From Thermothielavioides terrestris NRRL 8126 (lineage: Eukaryota > Ascomycota > Sordariomycetes > Sordariales > Chaetomiaceae): a DNA stretch of 64,000 bases. The stretch covers positions 868,001-932,000 of the forward strand of contig NC_016462.1 of assembly GCF_000226115.1 (NCBI RefSeq), read 5' to 3'. This document shows, one piece after another, positions 36,037 to 46,390 of this stretch (its first letter is position 1; each line of letters starts with the position of its first letter). The notes under the pieces are model-generated. The model searched no databases, was not told where the DNA came from, and was given only the letters and a program-made list of their open reading frames with translations. The translations under genes and the position numbers were made by a program.

Positions 36037-37090
36037 TAGCGCTGCGGTCAGCTGGGCAGCTTCCAGTCAGTGTAGCATCGCTCTTTGCATGTACCATTAG
36101 ACACGGCTGCGCTTGAGCCCGCGAAAGTGGGAGTGGGAACGCGGTATCACCGGCCGAGGCCGGGTGGGTGTTGCACGCAGCTGCCGTGGTTCTGCCGGAA
36201 CAAAGTAACGGAGTGTCTACGTCCGGATCAGCCCCGGACTCCCTAAGCAACTGAGGACGGAGGGCCGAAACTCGCGAGGTGTGACAGTGGGTGAGTCAGA
36301 TTGAGCAAGTTTCATGTCTGCTACGCAGACGCGCTCAAATTACAGTCTTGAAGAGCTCTCTGAAGATCAAAGCAGGTCGCACAGCGAGCAATGCGGAGTG
36401 AGACCTTATGTCTTCAAGATGGTTTGAACTACACAGTACTCAAGAGCCCTTCCACGCAGATACAAGTCGTGGACCCCTGGATCCTCCCGTTGCGCTGGGT
36501 CATGAAGACCTAGGATGGCAAGGTGTCCCCGTATTGAGCGTTCGGCTAGCGCTGCCCGTGTAAGTGAAAGTAAACGGAAGGAGGCCCCGGCCAGAAGGCT
36601 GGGGCGGAAAAACGTCATCATGCCAGTAAGGTAAGCCGTCCATTATTAATAGCCCTCCATTCCCTTCTACGGCACAAATCTCGCAGTACCTCGATGGCAC
36701 CATCCGGGCAATTGCTGTTCGGCGCAATTCCCGTCGCAAGTCTGGCAGCTCCCGCAGAACATTAAAGACCCCTCCCCCACCCTTCGTTCCTGGCCGGCGG
36801 GGCAGCTCCATCCTCAAACCAACGCCAAACAAGCCTGAGCCCTCGACCTTGGTGGTCCCCCTTTCCCGGTGAAACTGAGATAAAGCGCGTCTTCAATTCA
36901 CGTTCTCTCACGCGACCTGACTTGCACATCTTCTAAGTGCCTACTCATTCCTCAGTTTGACCTCCCCCCGAGTCCCGCTGCGAACCCGAACAGCTCCGGC
37001 GACCCCGCCCCCGCATCGTCGTCTTTACAGCAGCAGCAGCAGCACAAATATTCACACCTGCCCAGCCGCAACCTCCTAACCACCGTCACA
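36037..37090. other. intergenic, RQC1 3' side and ATX1 promoter
   Basis: No gene recognised. A pyrimidine-rich stretch (about 36,900-37,010) and a (CAG)5 run near 37,029-37,044 lie in the likely ATX1 5' UTR. Confidence 0.5.
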
Positions 37091-37615
37091 ATGGCCGACG
37101 CCGTCAGCGAGCACAATTACAAGTTCAACGTCAGCATGTCCTGCAGCGGTTGCTCGGGCGCCGTGGAGCGCGTGCTGAAGAAGCTGGAGGGTGCGTTCCA
37201 CGTTCCACCTCACCTACTTCTTCCGCTCTCCTACCACCCGTTTCCCGCCGCGCCGTCACTCTCTCCCCTCCCGTCCTTCCCGCCAGCATTTCCCACGCCG
37301 TTCTTCCCGCCTATTTACCACCACCCTTTTCCCCATCCCAGCAGCACCGAGCCAAGCCAACCCAACCCAACCCAAGCAAACCATACCAACCAACTTGTTA
37401 TTCAACTTACTAACGCACCCCCCTTTCTTTCTTTTCCCCCAAAACCAGGCGTCAAGAGCTACGAGGTCTCGCTCGAGTCGCAGACCGCGACCGTCGTGGC
37501 CGACGCCTCGCTGCCCTACGACCGGGTGCTGCGCACCATCGCCAAGACGGGCAAGAAGGTCAACAGCGCCGAGGCCGACGGCGTCCCCCAGAGCGTCGAG
37601 ATCACCGCCGAGTGA
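37091..37615 (+). CDS. ATX1: Atx1-type cytosolic copper chaperone
   Basis: 88 residues after removing one 258-bp intron (37,191-37,448): exons 37,091-37,190 and 37,449-37,615. This is the heavy-metal-associated fold that carries Cu(I) to the Golgi Ccc2/Menkes-type ATPase. The metal site MSCSGCSGAV (residues 16-25) matches the MxCxxC motif. It is followed by KKLEGVKSYEVSLESQTATV and a C-terminal part with KTGKKV, the usual Atx1 lysines. The intron splits the codon for Gly after KKLE, and the intron body is extremely C/T-rich. The unspliced frame is also open (174 codons), so an automatic call could wrongly include the intron. Length and motif fit the family very well. Confidence 0.93.
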   Translation: MADAVSEHNYKFNVSMSCSGCSGAVERVLKKLEGAFHVPPHLLLPLSYHPFPAAPSLSPLPSFPPAFPTPFFPPIYHHPFPHPSSTEPSQPNPTQANHTNQLVIQLTNAPPFLSFPPKPGVKSYEVSLESQTATVVADASLPYDRVLRTIAKTGKKVNSAEADGVPQSVEITAE

Positions 37616-39732
37616 GGAATAAGTACCCTGCAGTTCCTGCCCGGGATCAGGACGCAGTGCACGGGACACACAGCAGGGGCACAGCAGGGGCGCAGCCTGG
37701 TATGGTATGGCTTCCACGGTATGCTGGCTGGGTAGGCCGGGACTGAGCGTCAAGTGCGTGCTGGGGTAGAACAGGGGAGGGGTTGCTTTCGTGTAGATAT
37801 GGGCCTGGGGTGGATGAACGGATGGCTGGGTCTGGGATGTGCATTGGCCGCCGATGCCTTTTCTGTGCGCTCTGTATGGCTCTGCGAGTATATGACCAAC
37901 TTGGTTCTCCTGGCCCTCTTTTTTGGTGCATATGTGTTCGTGTCTCAGCTGGTGATGGTCGACGTGGAGGCAAGGTGGTGTCCGACTTTCAGTCCAATGC
38001 TAGGGCTAGGGCGCCCGTCGTAACCGCCTGGCTTTTCCGAAGGTCTTGACGCAAGCTTCTACGGGTAGGCACCTATCTGATGCATTGATGAAAGTATCGG
38101 TTCATCTACGTAATAGCTACAAACCCGCAAAAATATTTACAAGTACTACGATTTGAGAAGAAAAAGATAGGAGAAATACAAGGGAATGGGGTTAGGAGGC
38201 AAAGCGGTCATGATGTAAACAACAGGGGGTTTAGCACAAAAACACGGAAAGAAAGGGGAGCATCGAGCCCGACTCAACAACTCAGTACAAAAGGGTCCTA
38301 GCAAGTCATGCTGGCCACCGACTTGTAGGTCGTTCAACCTGATCAGCGAACCTGAGCGTCGAGCCGTAGATAGCCGTGCGGGCTCGGAGCCGCGTGCAGC
38401 CCCTGAAGAGTGTAAACAGGAGATGGAGTACGACATCAGTTCATCGGATATTTGTACAGCCAAGCTAGTTACGCCTTCATGCAGTAAATCAGCTATCGCT
38501 CTGGGACCGAGTCGCGAGGGCTGAGGGAAAAACGGACCAGCACCCTCCACGCCCCTGCAGCCTCTGCTCACGTCCCAAGCTAGCTGGACGGCCGTGCGAG
38601 AGAACACTCTCCGCTCGTCCCAAGAGGATGGCCACGACGCCGGGCCAGCGCCGGGACGGCCGGTTGCCCTAATGCCGCTTCCCGTAGCCCCTACGTCTGG
38701 GCACACGTAGATCAACGAGAGGACGGGCTCAACAGCCCTCCAAAAGGAAAGCAAAACCGCCGGTATGGTGCGACTGTATTGTGTGTGTTGTCCTTGATCT
38801 TCGATGCATGACAAACAAGAAGATGGGCCGCAGGCCACTTATGTTCATGTGGTCAGAGAGCCAAGCACTCATGTATTTTCCTTCACTGTATTGAACCATG
38901 TATAGATGGCGAGGACGCCATCTTTTCTTCTCGTTCCCGGGCACTTGTCACACGTAGCTGTGACAGGGCCACCCATGACCGCACTGCGGTCAGGGTACGG
39001 AAGTGCCGAGTCGCGATGCTCGACTCTCGCGCCTCTTCAGAGCCCAGAAGCGACTTGTGACATCGTAAGAGCTGCAGCCACTCATTTCGTCGCCCTATGA
39101 TTCTGTAACGAGGCCAGAGTAAAAGCTTGCCAGGTCGGAGGCGGAGTTCTCGCTGAGAGGAGGGAAACACCCAGCTCAGCCACCGGCCACCGAGCTCTGG
39201 GGAAATCCCAGGGACGTCGACCGTCTGTGGCAGTGTGGAGGCTCACGCCGGAGAGAAAATGAGAATCATCTCTGATGTCGTTGAGTTGGCGTTTTGAAGT
39301 GACGAAGGAACGCAGGTGCCGGGAAATGTGCCACCGTTTTCTTCGGACGACTTATTGCAGTACTGGGAGACGCCTTTTTAGGAGCGTGCATCGGCCTTGA
39401 TTGGTGGTATGGAGGATATTTACCCAGTGTATAGAAGCTAGCTTAGCGTGGTATATATATCGGCGTGTAACATATATCGATCAATGTTTTCACGAAGTCA
39501 GTTGTCGATGGGAATATGGGCGGACGAAGAGCGGGCAAGCGCAAGCGAAAAATCTAGGTCCTATTCACCCCTTCAACCCTCTAATAATGCTCTCTATAGG
39601 CCCAGCTCCTGCTCTTCGGCCTTCCAGTGCCCTCATATCAACGACACGCTTACCTCCCTTTACCTCTACGACCGTCCGCTCCGTCATTCTTCTCCCCAAG
39701 AATAACCAACCACCTTACCGAGATACTAGCCC
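37616..39732. other. long intergenic, convergent genes
   Basis: About 2.1 kb between the converging ATX1 and BNA3 genes. Only unrecognised short frames are present, the longest (230 codons, minus strand, 38,146-38,838) with no domain or compositional sign of coding. No RNA gene is seen. Confidence 0.5.
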
Positions 39733-41584
39733 CTACTCCAGATACCTCCTCAACCCGCGCAGCCTGACCTTCGCCTCCTCGAGCACCTCATCGGGCTTGC
39801 ACACGGCAAAGCGCAGGTAGTCCTCGGCGATGTGGGAGTTCGCGTCCGTGTAGAACTCGCTGGGCGGGATGGCGGCGACGCCGAGCTCCTGGATGAGGAA
39901 CCAGGCGAGCTTGAAGTCGCGCGGGCGGCTGGCCACGTGGGGCGGGAACGGGTAGCCGTCGGGGATGCGCACGCGCGCCAGGTTGACCATGACGAAGTAG
40001 CCGCCCTCGGGCTGCGAGTAGGGGATCCCGAGCTCGTCCCAGACGGCGTTGAAGAGGGCCATCTTGTGCTGCATCGAGGCGATGCACTCGTCCCAGAAGG
40101 AGTGCGCGTCGGCTTGTTCGAAGCCTGAAGGTGGGAAAGGAAGGTCTGTTAGCTCAACAACAAGGGGGGGATAAATGAAAGGGCAGCAATAGAGGAGAGG
40201 GGGGGAACGGACCGATCGCGCAGGCTTCTTGGAGCGGCGAGACGGACGAGTAGCAGATGCGCGTGTGCGCGGCCGCCACGTATTTGATTAGGTGCGGCGG
40301 GCCCATCAACCAGCCTGTTGACGTTATCGGAACCATCTCGTCAGCATATGCTGGGCAAGCGAGAGATAGCGGCGAGACGCACCAACGCGCCAACCGGTGG
40401 CGTAAAAGTTCTTGCCAGCGGACCCGACCGTCAGGGTGATCTGCTCGACCTCTGGAGACAGCGTCGCAATGCGCGTGAAGGGCACATAGAACAGGCGGTC
40501 GTAGACCTCGTCAGACAGGATGATGATCTTGTGCTTGAGGCACAGGTCGGCGATCCTCTGCAGCTCGTCGCGTGAGAAGACCTTGCCGACGGGGTTGTCT
40601 GCGTCGTGTTAGTATTGACGAGGGCTTGCTTATGTGGGGGCCCCCAACGGGGGAAGGCCTCCATACGCGGCGTGTTGAGGACCAGCATCTTGGTCCGCGG
40701 CGTGACGGCCCGCTCGAGCTCGTCAAAGTCGATGGTCCACTCGGCGGCGGAGAGCGTCTTAACGGCGCCCTCCTTGGGCGGGTGCATGGGCACGTAGACG
40801 ATCTTGCCGCCGGGCATCTCGATGTTGCTGATGTACCTGGCTGGAGTGTCAGGGGCAAGTCGGGTGAGGCCATAAGAGTCACTCCGGGGCTGCTTACTGA
40901 TCGAAGAAGGGCTCGAAGATGATGACCTCATCCCCCGGCTCGATGAAGGCCATGAAGGCGCTCAGCATGCCTGGCGCAGGTCAGCAGCCTCGTACGCTAG
41001 AATTGCTCGGAGAATGAGACCAGACATGCCCTCGTTTGCGCCTGTGGTAATGGTGATCTCGGTCTCGGGATCCAGCTTGCGGCCCCAGAAGGGTGCATAG
41101 GCGTCCGAGATGGCCTTCTTCAACCGCGGGCGCCCCTTGGTCGGGGAGTACTGGTTGCACTCGACTCTGTTGAGGGCGTCCTTGGCGGCGTTCAGGATGA
41201 ACCCGGGCGGGTTGTAGCCGAAGAAGCCCTGGCCCATGTTGATGATGGGCTGCTTGGGCGAGGCGGCGGCAGCCTCGTTGATGATGGTCCTGGGCGTGAG
41301 TGTTAGTCATGACTTTGAGACTCGCACAAAACGTGAATGCAATGATAACAGCGGGAGTGAAATAACGTTAATTATTACCAGACATCCTGCCGCTGGCTCG
41401 CAACGCGGGCAGCGGGCTTCAGCTTCTCGCTCATGGCAGGACAGGTGCTGTGCAGGTTTCTCCTGAGCGTGAGAGTGAGCGTGGGTGGGGGTGTGAGTGT
41501 GAGGGTGAACGTGAGTCTGGGCGCTGCAGCGGTCAATGGTCGCCGGAGCAGAGGCGCAAGCGTGGCAGGCAATGGCGAGCGCAT
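39733..41584 (-). CDS. BNA3: kynurenine-oxoglutarate aminotransferase (Bna3 family, PLP-dependent)
   Basis: Class I/II aminotransferase that converts kynurenine to kynurenic acid. Seven exons: 41,584-41,379, 41,289-41,030, 40,970-40,898, 40,836-40,667, 40,598-40,383, 40,314-40,213, 40,124-39,733. This gives 472 residues from the first ATG, or 422 from the ATG at 41,434 (MSEKLKPAARV). Short-form landmarks: INMGQGFFGYNPP, TTGANEGM, FEPFFDQY, NTPHNPVGKVF and the PLP-lysine motif TVGSAGKNFYATGWRVGW. The extra 50 N-terminal residues are Arg/Thr/Leu-rich without acids and end in RNLHST, typical of a mitochondrial presequence. The second intron (40,971-41,029, 59 bp) starts with GC instead of GT. 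The Bna3 assignment is by overall similarity; related cysteine-S-conjugate beta-lyase activity is possible. Confidence 0.9.
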
Positions 41585-43135
41585 CGGATGGTCTTGCAAA
41601 ACGGAAAAGAGACCAATCACGGCTCTGGGAAGACCCTGCTGTCACCACGTTATTCAGCGCTCCGCCGTGGGATCCAGAGGCGCGGAACCACCGGGTTATG
41701 CTTTTCGGCGGCCACAGCCAGGACCCAGTCGATTGAGGTCCGTCATCGGCCTCCGGCCCAGATGCGCCCCCGTTTCGGTGTTGCGGATTCTGCGCGATTG
41801 TGCAATTCTTGGCGCAATCCGGAAATGTGGGGAAATTCGGGTCCGCGCCGATAAGCTTCCGTACAGAGCAATCTTGGCTTATATGCATCAATGAGATTAT
41901 GGCCCCTTTATCTAAATATCGACAACGCCATTCCCCTTACTCGGGATATCTCGAGGGCATGGCACAAAGTCCATGTTCCAGTGCGTATTGTTGAGCGGTA
42001 TATACATGATGGCTTTCTAGAATATACATTGTGTTGTTCACGGGCATAGAGTGGGCATCGTGTCAAACATGAGACTGATGCTCGAACTCCAGGATGCAGG
42101 GCACATTAAGCTTTTGCTTTTTGCTTGTCATGAGGGTTAATGAATATGCCTGAAGTTTCCGTTGCATTCAGTGTTTGTCAACATATAAAGCGAGTCTAAG
42201 AATACAGAGCATATCTGTGCAACAGCGGCTGACACCTCCCCCTCCACAGCCGGTGAGCAACTATCTGTTGGAAATGCAGCCGAACCGTATCACCATGCAT
42301 TTCCCTTCAAGGTTATTATCACGGGTTGGGAAGGTCACCTTGTGAACTTGGATACACCTTGGCTTATGCTAGGTCATATCCTGACAAAGAGTCTTGAAAA
42401 AAAGTGGACAGGTTGAGAGAGTGCCAGCAGTCACAGGAAACCCTGACGACTACTCTCAAAACGAACAGTCTGCTTCTCGACAGATGAACTATGATAAAGA
42501 CTTGGAGACATCAATGGAGCCACTCAATCTTTCAAAGCTATCCATCTGGATGAAGTACACTTAACGCCAGTTCATGCTAGACCGCTGGTGAAGCTGGGCC
42601 AGCAAGTGGTCATTCTCAGAGAGACGTCCAAACCCGCCTCTTGCTGGACCACACCAGCATGACGCCCTGCTATATATTCAAGCATCTTACAAGAGAAAGA
42701 GACTATCTCTGCTACAAGACTACCCTGCCCAGGCCCCCCGTCCTTTCCAGTTGGTTCGGTGTAAGTGAGCATAAGCATGCGATAAAGGGTGGCCTGGCTG
42801 TCCACATCACACCCCCAAAACACCAAAATACCAACGTTCTTGCCAGGCACAGCCTTAATCACCACCTCATCAGACGGAAGATGGCGCTTGGACCAATCTT
42901 CTTACACGTTCGCCCTCCCAGCGCACGATGGTCAAGGCGTGAATAAATCAGATTTTCGTCCTGACCGATCTTTCCTCACCTTTTCTCCTCATCCCAGCTG
43001 CCCTCGCTTCCTCTTCTTCTTCCTCCTCCACCACCACCACCATCATCGCCTCCCGCCTCGGCCGCTGCCCCCCCGCCTTCGTCTTCTTCTTTTTTTCAAA
43101 TTTAAAAAAATAAAACTGAGACGGCGACAACCAAG
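41585..43135. other. divergent intergenic region
   Basis: 1.55 kb holding the promoters of BNA3 (minus) and the Rho-like gene (plus). The middle (about 41,900-42,650) is more AT-rich than its surroundings and without open frames of note. A strong C/T tract at about 42,965-43,085 and an A-rich stretch just before the ATG at 43,136 look like the core promoter and 5' UTR of the GTPase gene. Confidence 0.5.
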
Positions 43136-45564
43136 ATGTCGCCCCCCGACCGTCCCCCGCGTCTCCCGCTGCGGATGGCCGGCGGCCGTCCGCAGCCGGG
43201 CTACCTGCGCTGGTCCGCCCCCCGGGGCACCCTCGCGGGCCCCTCCGCTGCCGCCCCCGTCGCCCCCGCCAGTGCCCCCGTCGGCCCCGCCCGCGCCGAC
43301 GACGACGCCGCCCCCCCCGGGACGCTGGCCCGGCCTCTCCCCGTCTCCCGGGGCATCCTAGATGCCAGGGAGAACGCGGTGGGGCCGGGTCAGGTCCGCC
43401 ATGAGAAGGTATGTAATGACGATTTGAGTGTGGTCTGGCTCTGCGCGTCCTCCGCGGCCCTCCCCCCCAATCGTCCGCCTCACCCGGCTCCTCCTCTGGG
43501 TCTTGTACGGAACACCGTGACGCATGGTCTCGCCACTTGCAGTTGCCGCAGGCCCTGTCGAAGTGTCCCTTGACGCGCCGGCAGCCCGTGAAAGACCCGT
43601 GGCCCGGCCTATGTATGGCTGCAGTCGAGGCACGTCATGCCCGTACGACCGCGGCTCTGGATCAGGACTGCGTTCGGGTAGCCGAGGCGCCTCCTGGCCT
43701 TGGCCGAGTCGACTTTGCCGGCGTACGCCTCCACGTCGACCGAAGGGTGGGCCCACAGCGCCTTCTGCTTGCCCTGCGAGCGTCCTGGTCTGGAGAGGGG
43801 GCTGTAATAATCCCAGGGGTGGCATATTTTCTGCGCATTTGCGCCTGGGACTCAAAGGGGGAAAACGGCCGCTCAGTGCTGACAGCTCGGCAGACCGACC
43901 GGATCAAGGACTGGATCCACGGGCTCGAGGCCCTTTCTCTCGAGAGGGAGGAGGGGCTTGCCAGGTGGGAGGAGGAGGAGAAAAGACTTGCGTCGGCTGC
44001 TGCCCAGCGCGGCAGCGGCCAGGGAGAGAGTGCTCGGGTTGGCGCCAAGTGTCACGCAGTAAGTTCTTGGTTCATCGCCCTTTGCTCTTCCAAACCATGA
44101 ACCGCACCTACCGAGTCAGCAGCCCTTCAAGCGCCTGTTTTCACACGTCATTCTTGCTTGGGAAACTAACCAGACTAACAAGCGCCCCTTGTCTAGCCCG
44201 ACGACGATAACAACAACAACAATGCGGTCCCCAACGACCCTCCGGCGCCCAAGCGCAGTCGCTTGGGCAACGTTTGCCAGTGCGCCATCTCGCGCATGAC
44301 TGGTCGCCGCGATGACGACAACACCACCACCAAGACCGAGAGCGGACCCAAGACCCGCATCCCCCGTTCCCCCGCGTTCGTCGGCAGCATTGTGGCTGGC
44401 AACGCCGTTACCACCGCCACCGGCACCAGCACCACCACCACCACCCCTGCCGCCACCACCACGGCACCTGCGCCTGGTCCCTGTGACCACCTCGACCGTT
44501 CCCTCCGCTTCAGCGCCTTCTCCGACGCGGGATCGCTGTTTGGCGCGACGGCCGGTTCAGCAGCCGGCACGTCCGTCCCCCCGCGCACCCTCAAGGTGGC
44601 CATCGTGGGATCTGCCGGGGCCGGCAAGACGGCCTTCTTCAAGTGAGTAATTGCTCGGAGACTCAGCTCGTCTGTGCTAACACGAGACGTTTCCTTTCCG
44701 CCAGGCGTGTGGGCAAGGGCTCTTTCATCCCGGTATGCCGTCCTCCCCCCCCCTCACCCCCCTTCTCCGTGCCCGAGCGTCCATCCGACCGAGCTGACTG
44801 AGCGCATCCCAGACATACACTTCTCTCGTCCCGGACCGTCAGCTCGTCGCCGTCCGCCTCGACGACGGCTCGGTTGTGTACGTCGAGCTGTGGGACTTGC
44901 CTGGCCTCATGGCCAGCGACCATGCGGGCCCGCTCCTCCCGACCGCTTTCCACGCCGCCATCATCTGCTTCAGCCTCGAGAGGGTGCAGAACCTGGCCGC
45001 GATCTCCCAGGTGGTATGTTGGGCCCAGCGAGATATCTCTCCCATCCCAGTCTACGAGACAAGAAACAAACCCGGTGCGCGACGACTGACACGCTACCTG
45101 CGCCAGTGGAAACCCAAGCTGGACGCCTCGCATCACAACGGCGACGTCTACGTGCTGGGCCTGAAGAGCGACGTGCGGCCGGAGGTCCCGGTCCTGCAGC
45201 TCAACTACCTCCCGACCGCCGCGGCGGTTCCTCGGGATCTGGTAAGGCAACAACTCCCCGAACCGACTTCAACCACCCACCTTGTTCCCCAGTCCGCGGA
45301 GGACCCGGAGACTGACTTGCGTCGCAGGGCGAGCAGGCCTGCGACTTGATTCAGGCCAACGGCTACGGCGAGTGCTCCGCGCGCACCGGGGCCAACGTCG
45401 ACGCCGTGTTTCAGGCAATTGTCCAGAACACCATCAGCGAGCTCGAGGCGCGCGAGAACGCGGTCGGCGGGGGCCGTGGGGTGGAGCGCCCTCGGCCGGG
45501 GGTGTTTGGCTCGCTGGGCAGGTGCGCCCTGCGTCGCTTGGGAAGGGGCTCGCAGCAGGAGTGA
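43136..45564 (+). CDS. divergent Rho-like small GTPase with long N-terminal extension
   Basis: Predicted 611 residues in seven exons: 43,136-43,408, 43,543-44,058, 44,197-44,642, 44,705-44,732, 44,813-45,013, 45,107-45,241, 45,328-45,564. All junctions keep frame. The first 395 residues are low-complexity: Pro/Ala-rich, then a helical Glu-rich stretch (LEREEGLARWEEEEKRL, about 238-254), an NLS-like PPAPKRSRLG and a Thr-rich run. The GTPase domain follows: P-loop GSAGAGKT (401-408), switch I FIPTYTSLVPD, G3 WDLPGL (448-453), G4-like LKSDVR (507), G5 ECSART (548). The order and spacing fit the Rho family. The C-terminus (RRLGRGSQQE) has no CAAX box. Exon 2 is the least certain part. The role is unknown; see findings on its active-site residues. 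Confidence 0.75.
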
Positions 45565-46390
45565 GCTGGTCAGTGTTCCGTCTGTGTTTGGGGTCATCCC
45601 CGTTTCACAGCTTTTCTCTCTCGATTTAGTTTCTTCTTCCTGATCGAATTGGACTCATCTTGCGTGAGGAATGGGAAGGGCGCAGGCAAGCGGAATACAA
45701 GGAAGCTTGACAGGTTTGGAGGGCACAGCTGGCGTTGGGTTGGGCTGGGTTTGGGCCGGTTCAGAAGAATTAGGCTGCGTTGTCTGTTGTCTTTTTTACT
45801 TCCTCTTTTCTTACTTTTTAATTTTATTCTTTTTTTCTTGTCGTTGTTGGCGGTCCATGAATATTGATAGTATATTTGATAGTTCCAGGGCGCGAAATGC
45901 GCATTGCAGTTCAATCTATCTCATGACGTTCAGGTTGCTGCATGAAACACCCCCGTGAAGTGCATGCCAAGACAGCCAAGCAATAGGTGTGGAGAAGTTG
46001 GAGAAGCGCATGGCGGAGAGAGGTCTTGGCAGTTGTTCCGTGCTAACTGATGTGGTTAGGTAGTGCAATCCGTAATTACAGCGTAACGAATCTTTTCCGA
46101 AATGCCGGACAACAGCAGCTGCGGATCGGCAACCCTGGACACTGACGGCAACCTCTTATCAAAAGAGCGAGTTCGTCCACCCCTTGGCTCGGTGATCGCG
46201 CCGCTGCATGACAACCAACCCGAACACAACAAGCAGTACGGTTACACCCTAGCCGTTGAGCCCTGAATACAGATAATCTGTACATGCACTTATGAAGTCG
46301 CCTCTGCCCGAGCGGTGACCTCTCCTGGTCTCCTCCTGTCTCCTCCTCTCGCCTCCTCGGCAGTCAGGGTCCGGCGACACATCATATACC
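45565..46390. other. intergenic, DSC3 promoter
   Basis: The first part is T-rich (45,790-45,845), as expected for a 3' UTR and terminator of the GTPase gene. The remainder holds the DSC3 promoter with a CT-rich stretch at about 46,318-46,360. No gene seen. Confidence 0.5.

Noticed and set aside
43524..44210. 228-codon alternative frame across GTPase exon 2
   Set aside because: The frame chosen for exon 2 is the one that joins in phase at both ends and contains the helical Glu-rich stretch. The alternative is Arg/Pro/Gly-rich and leads nowhere, though exon 2 remains the least certain exon.
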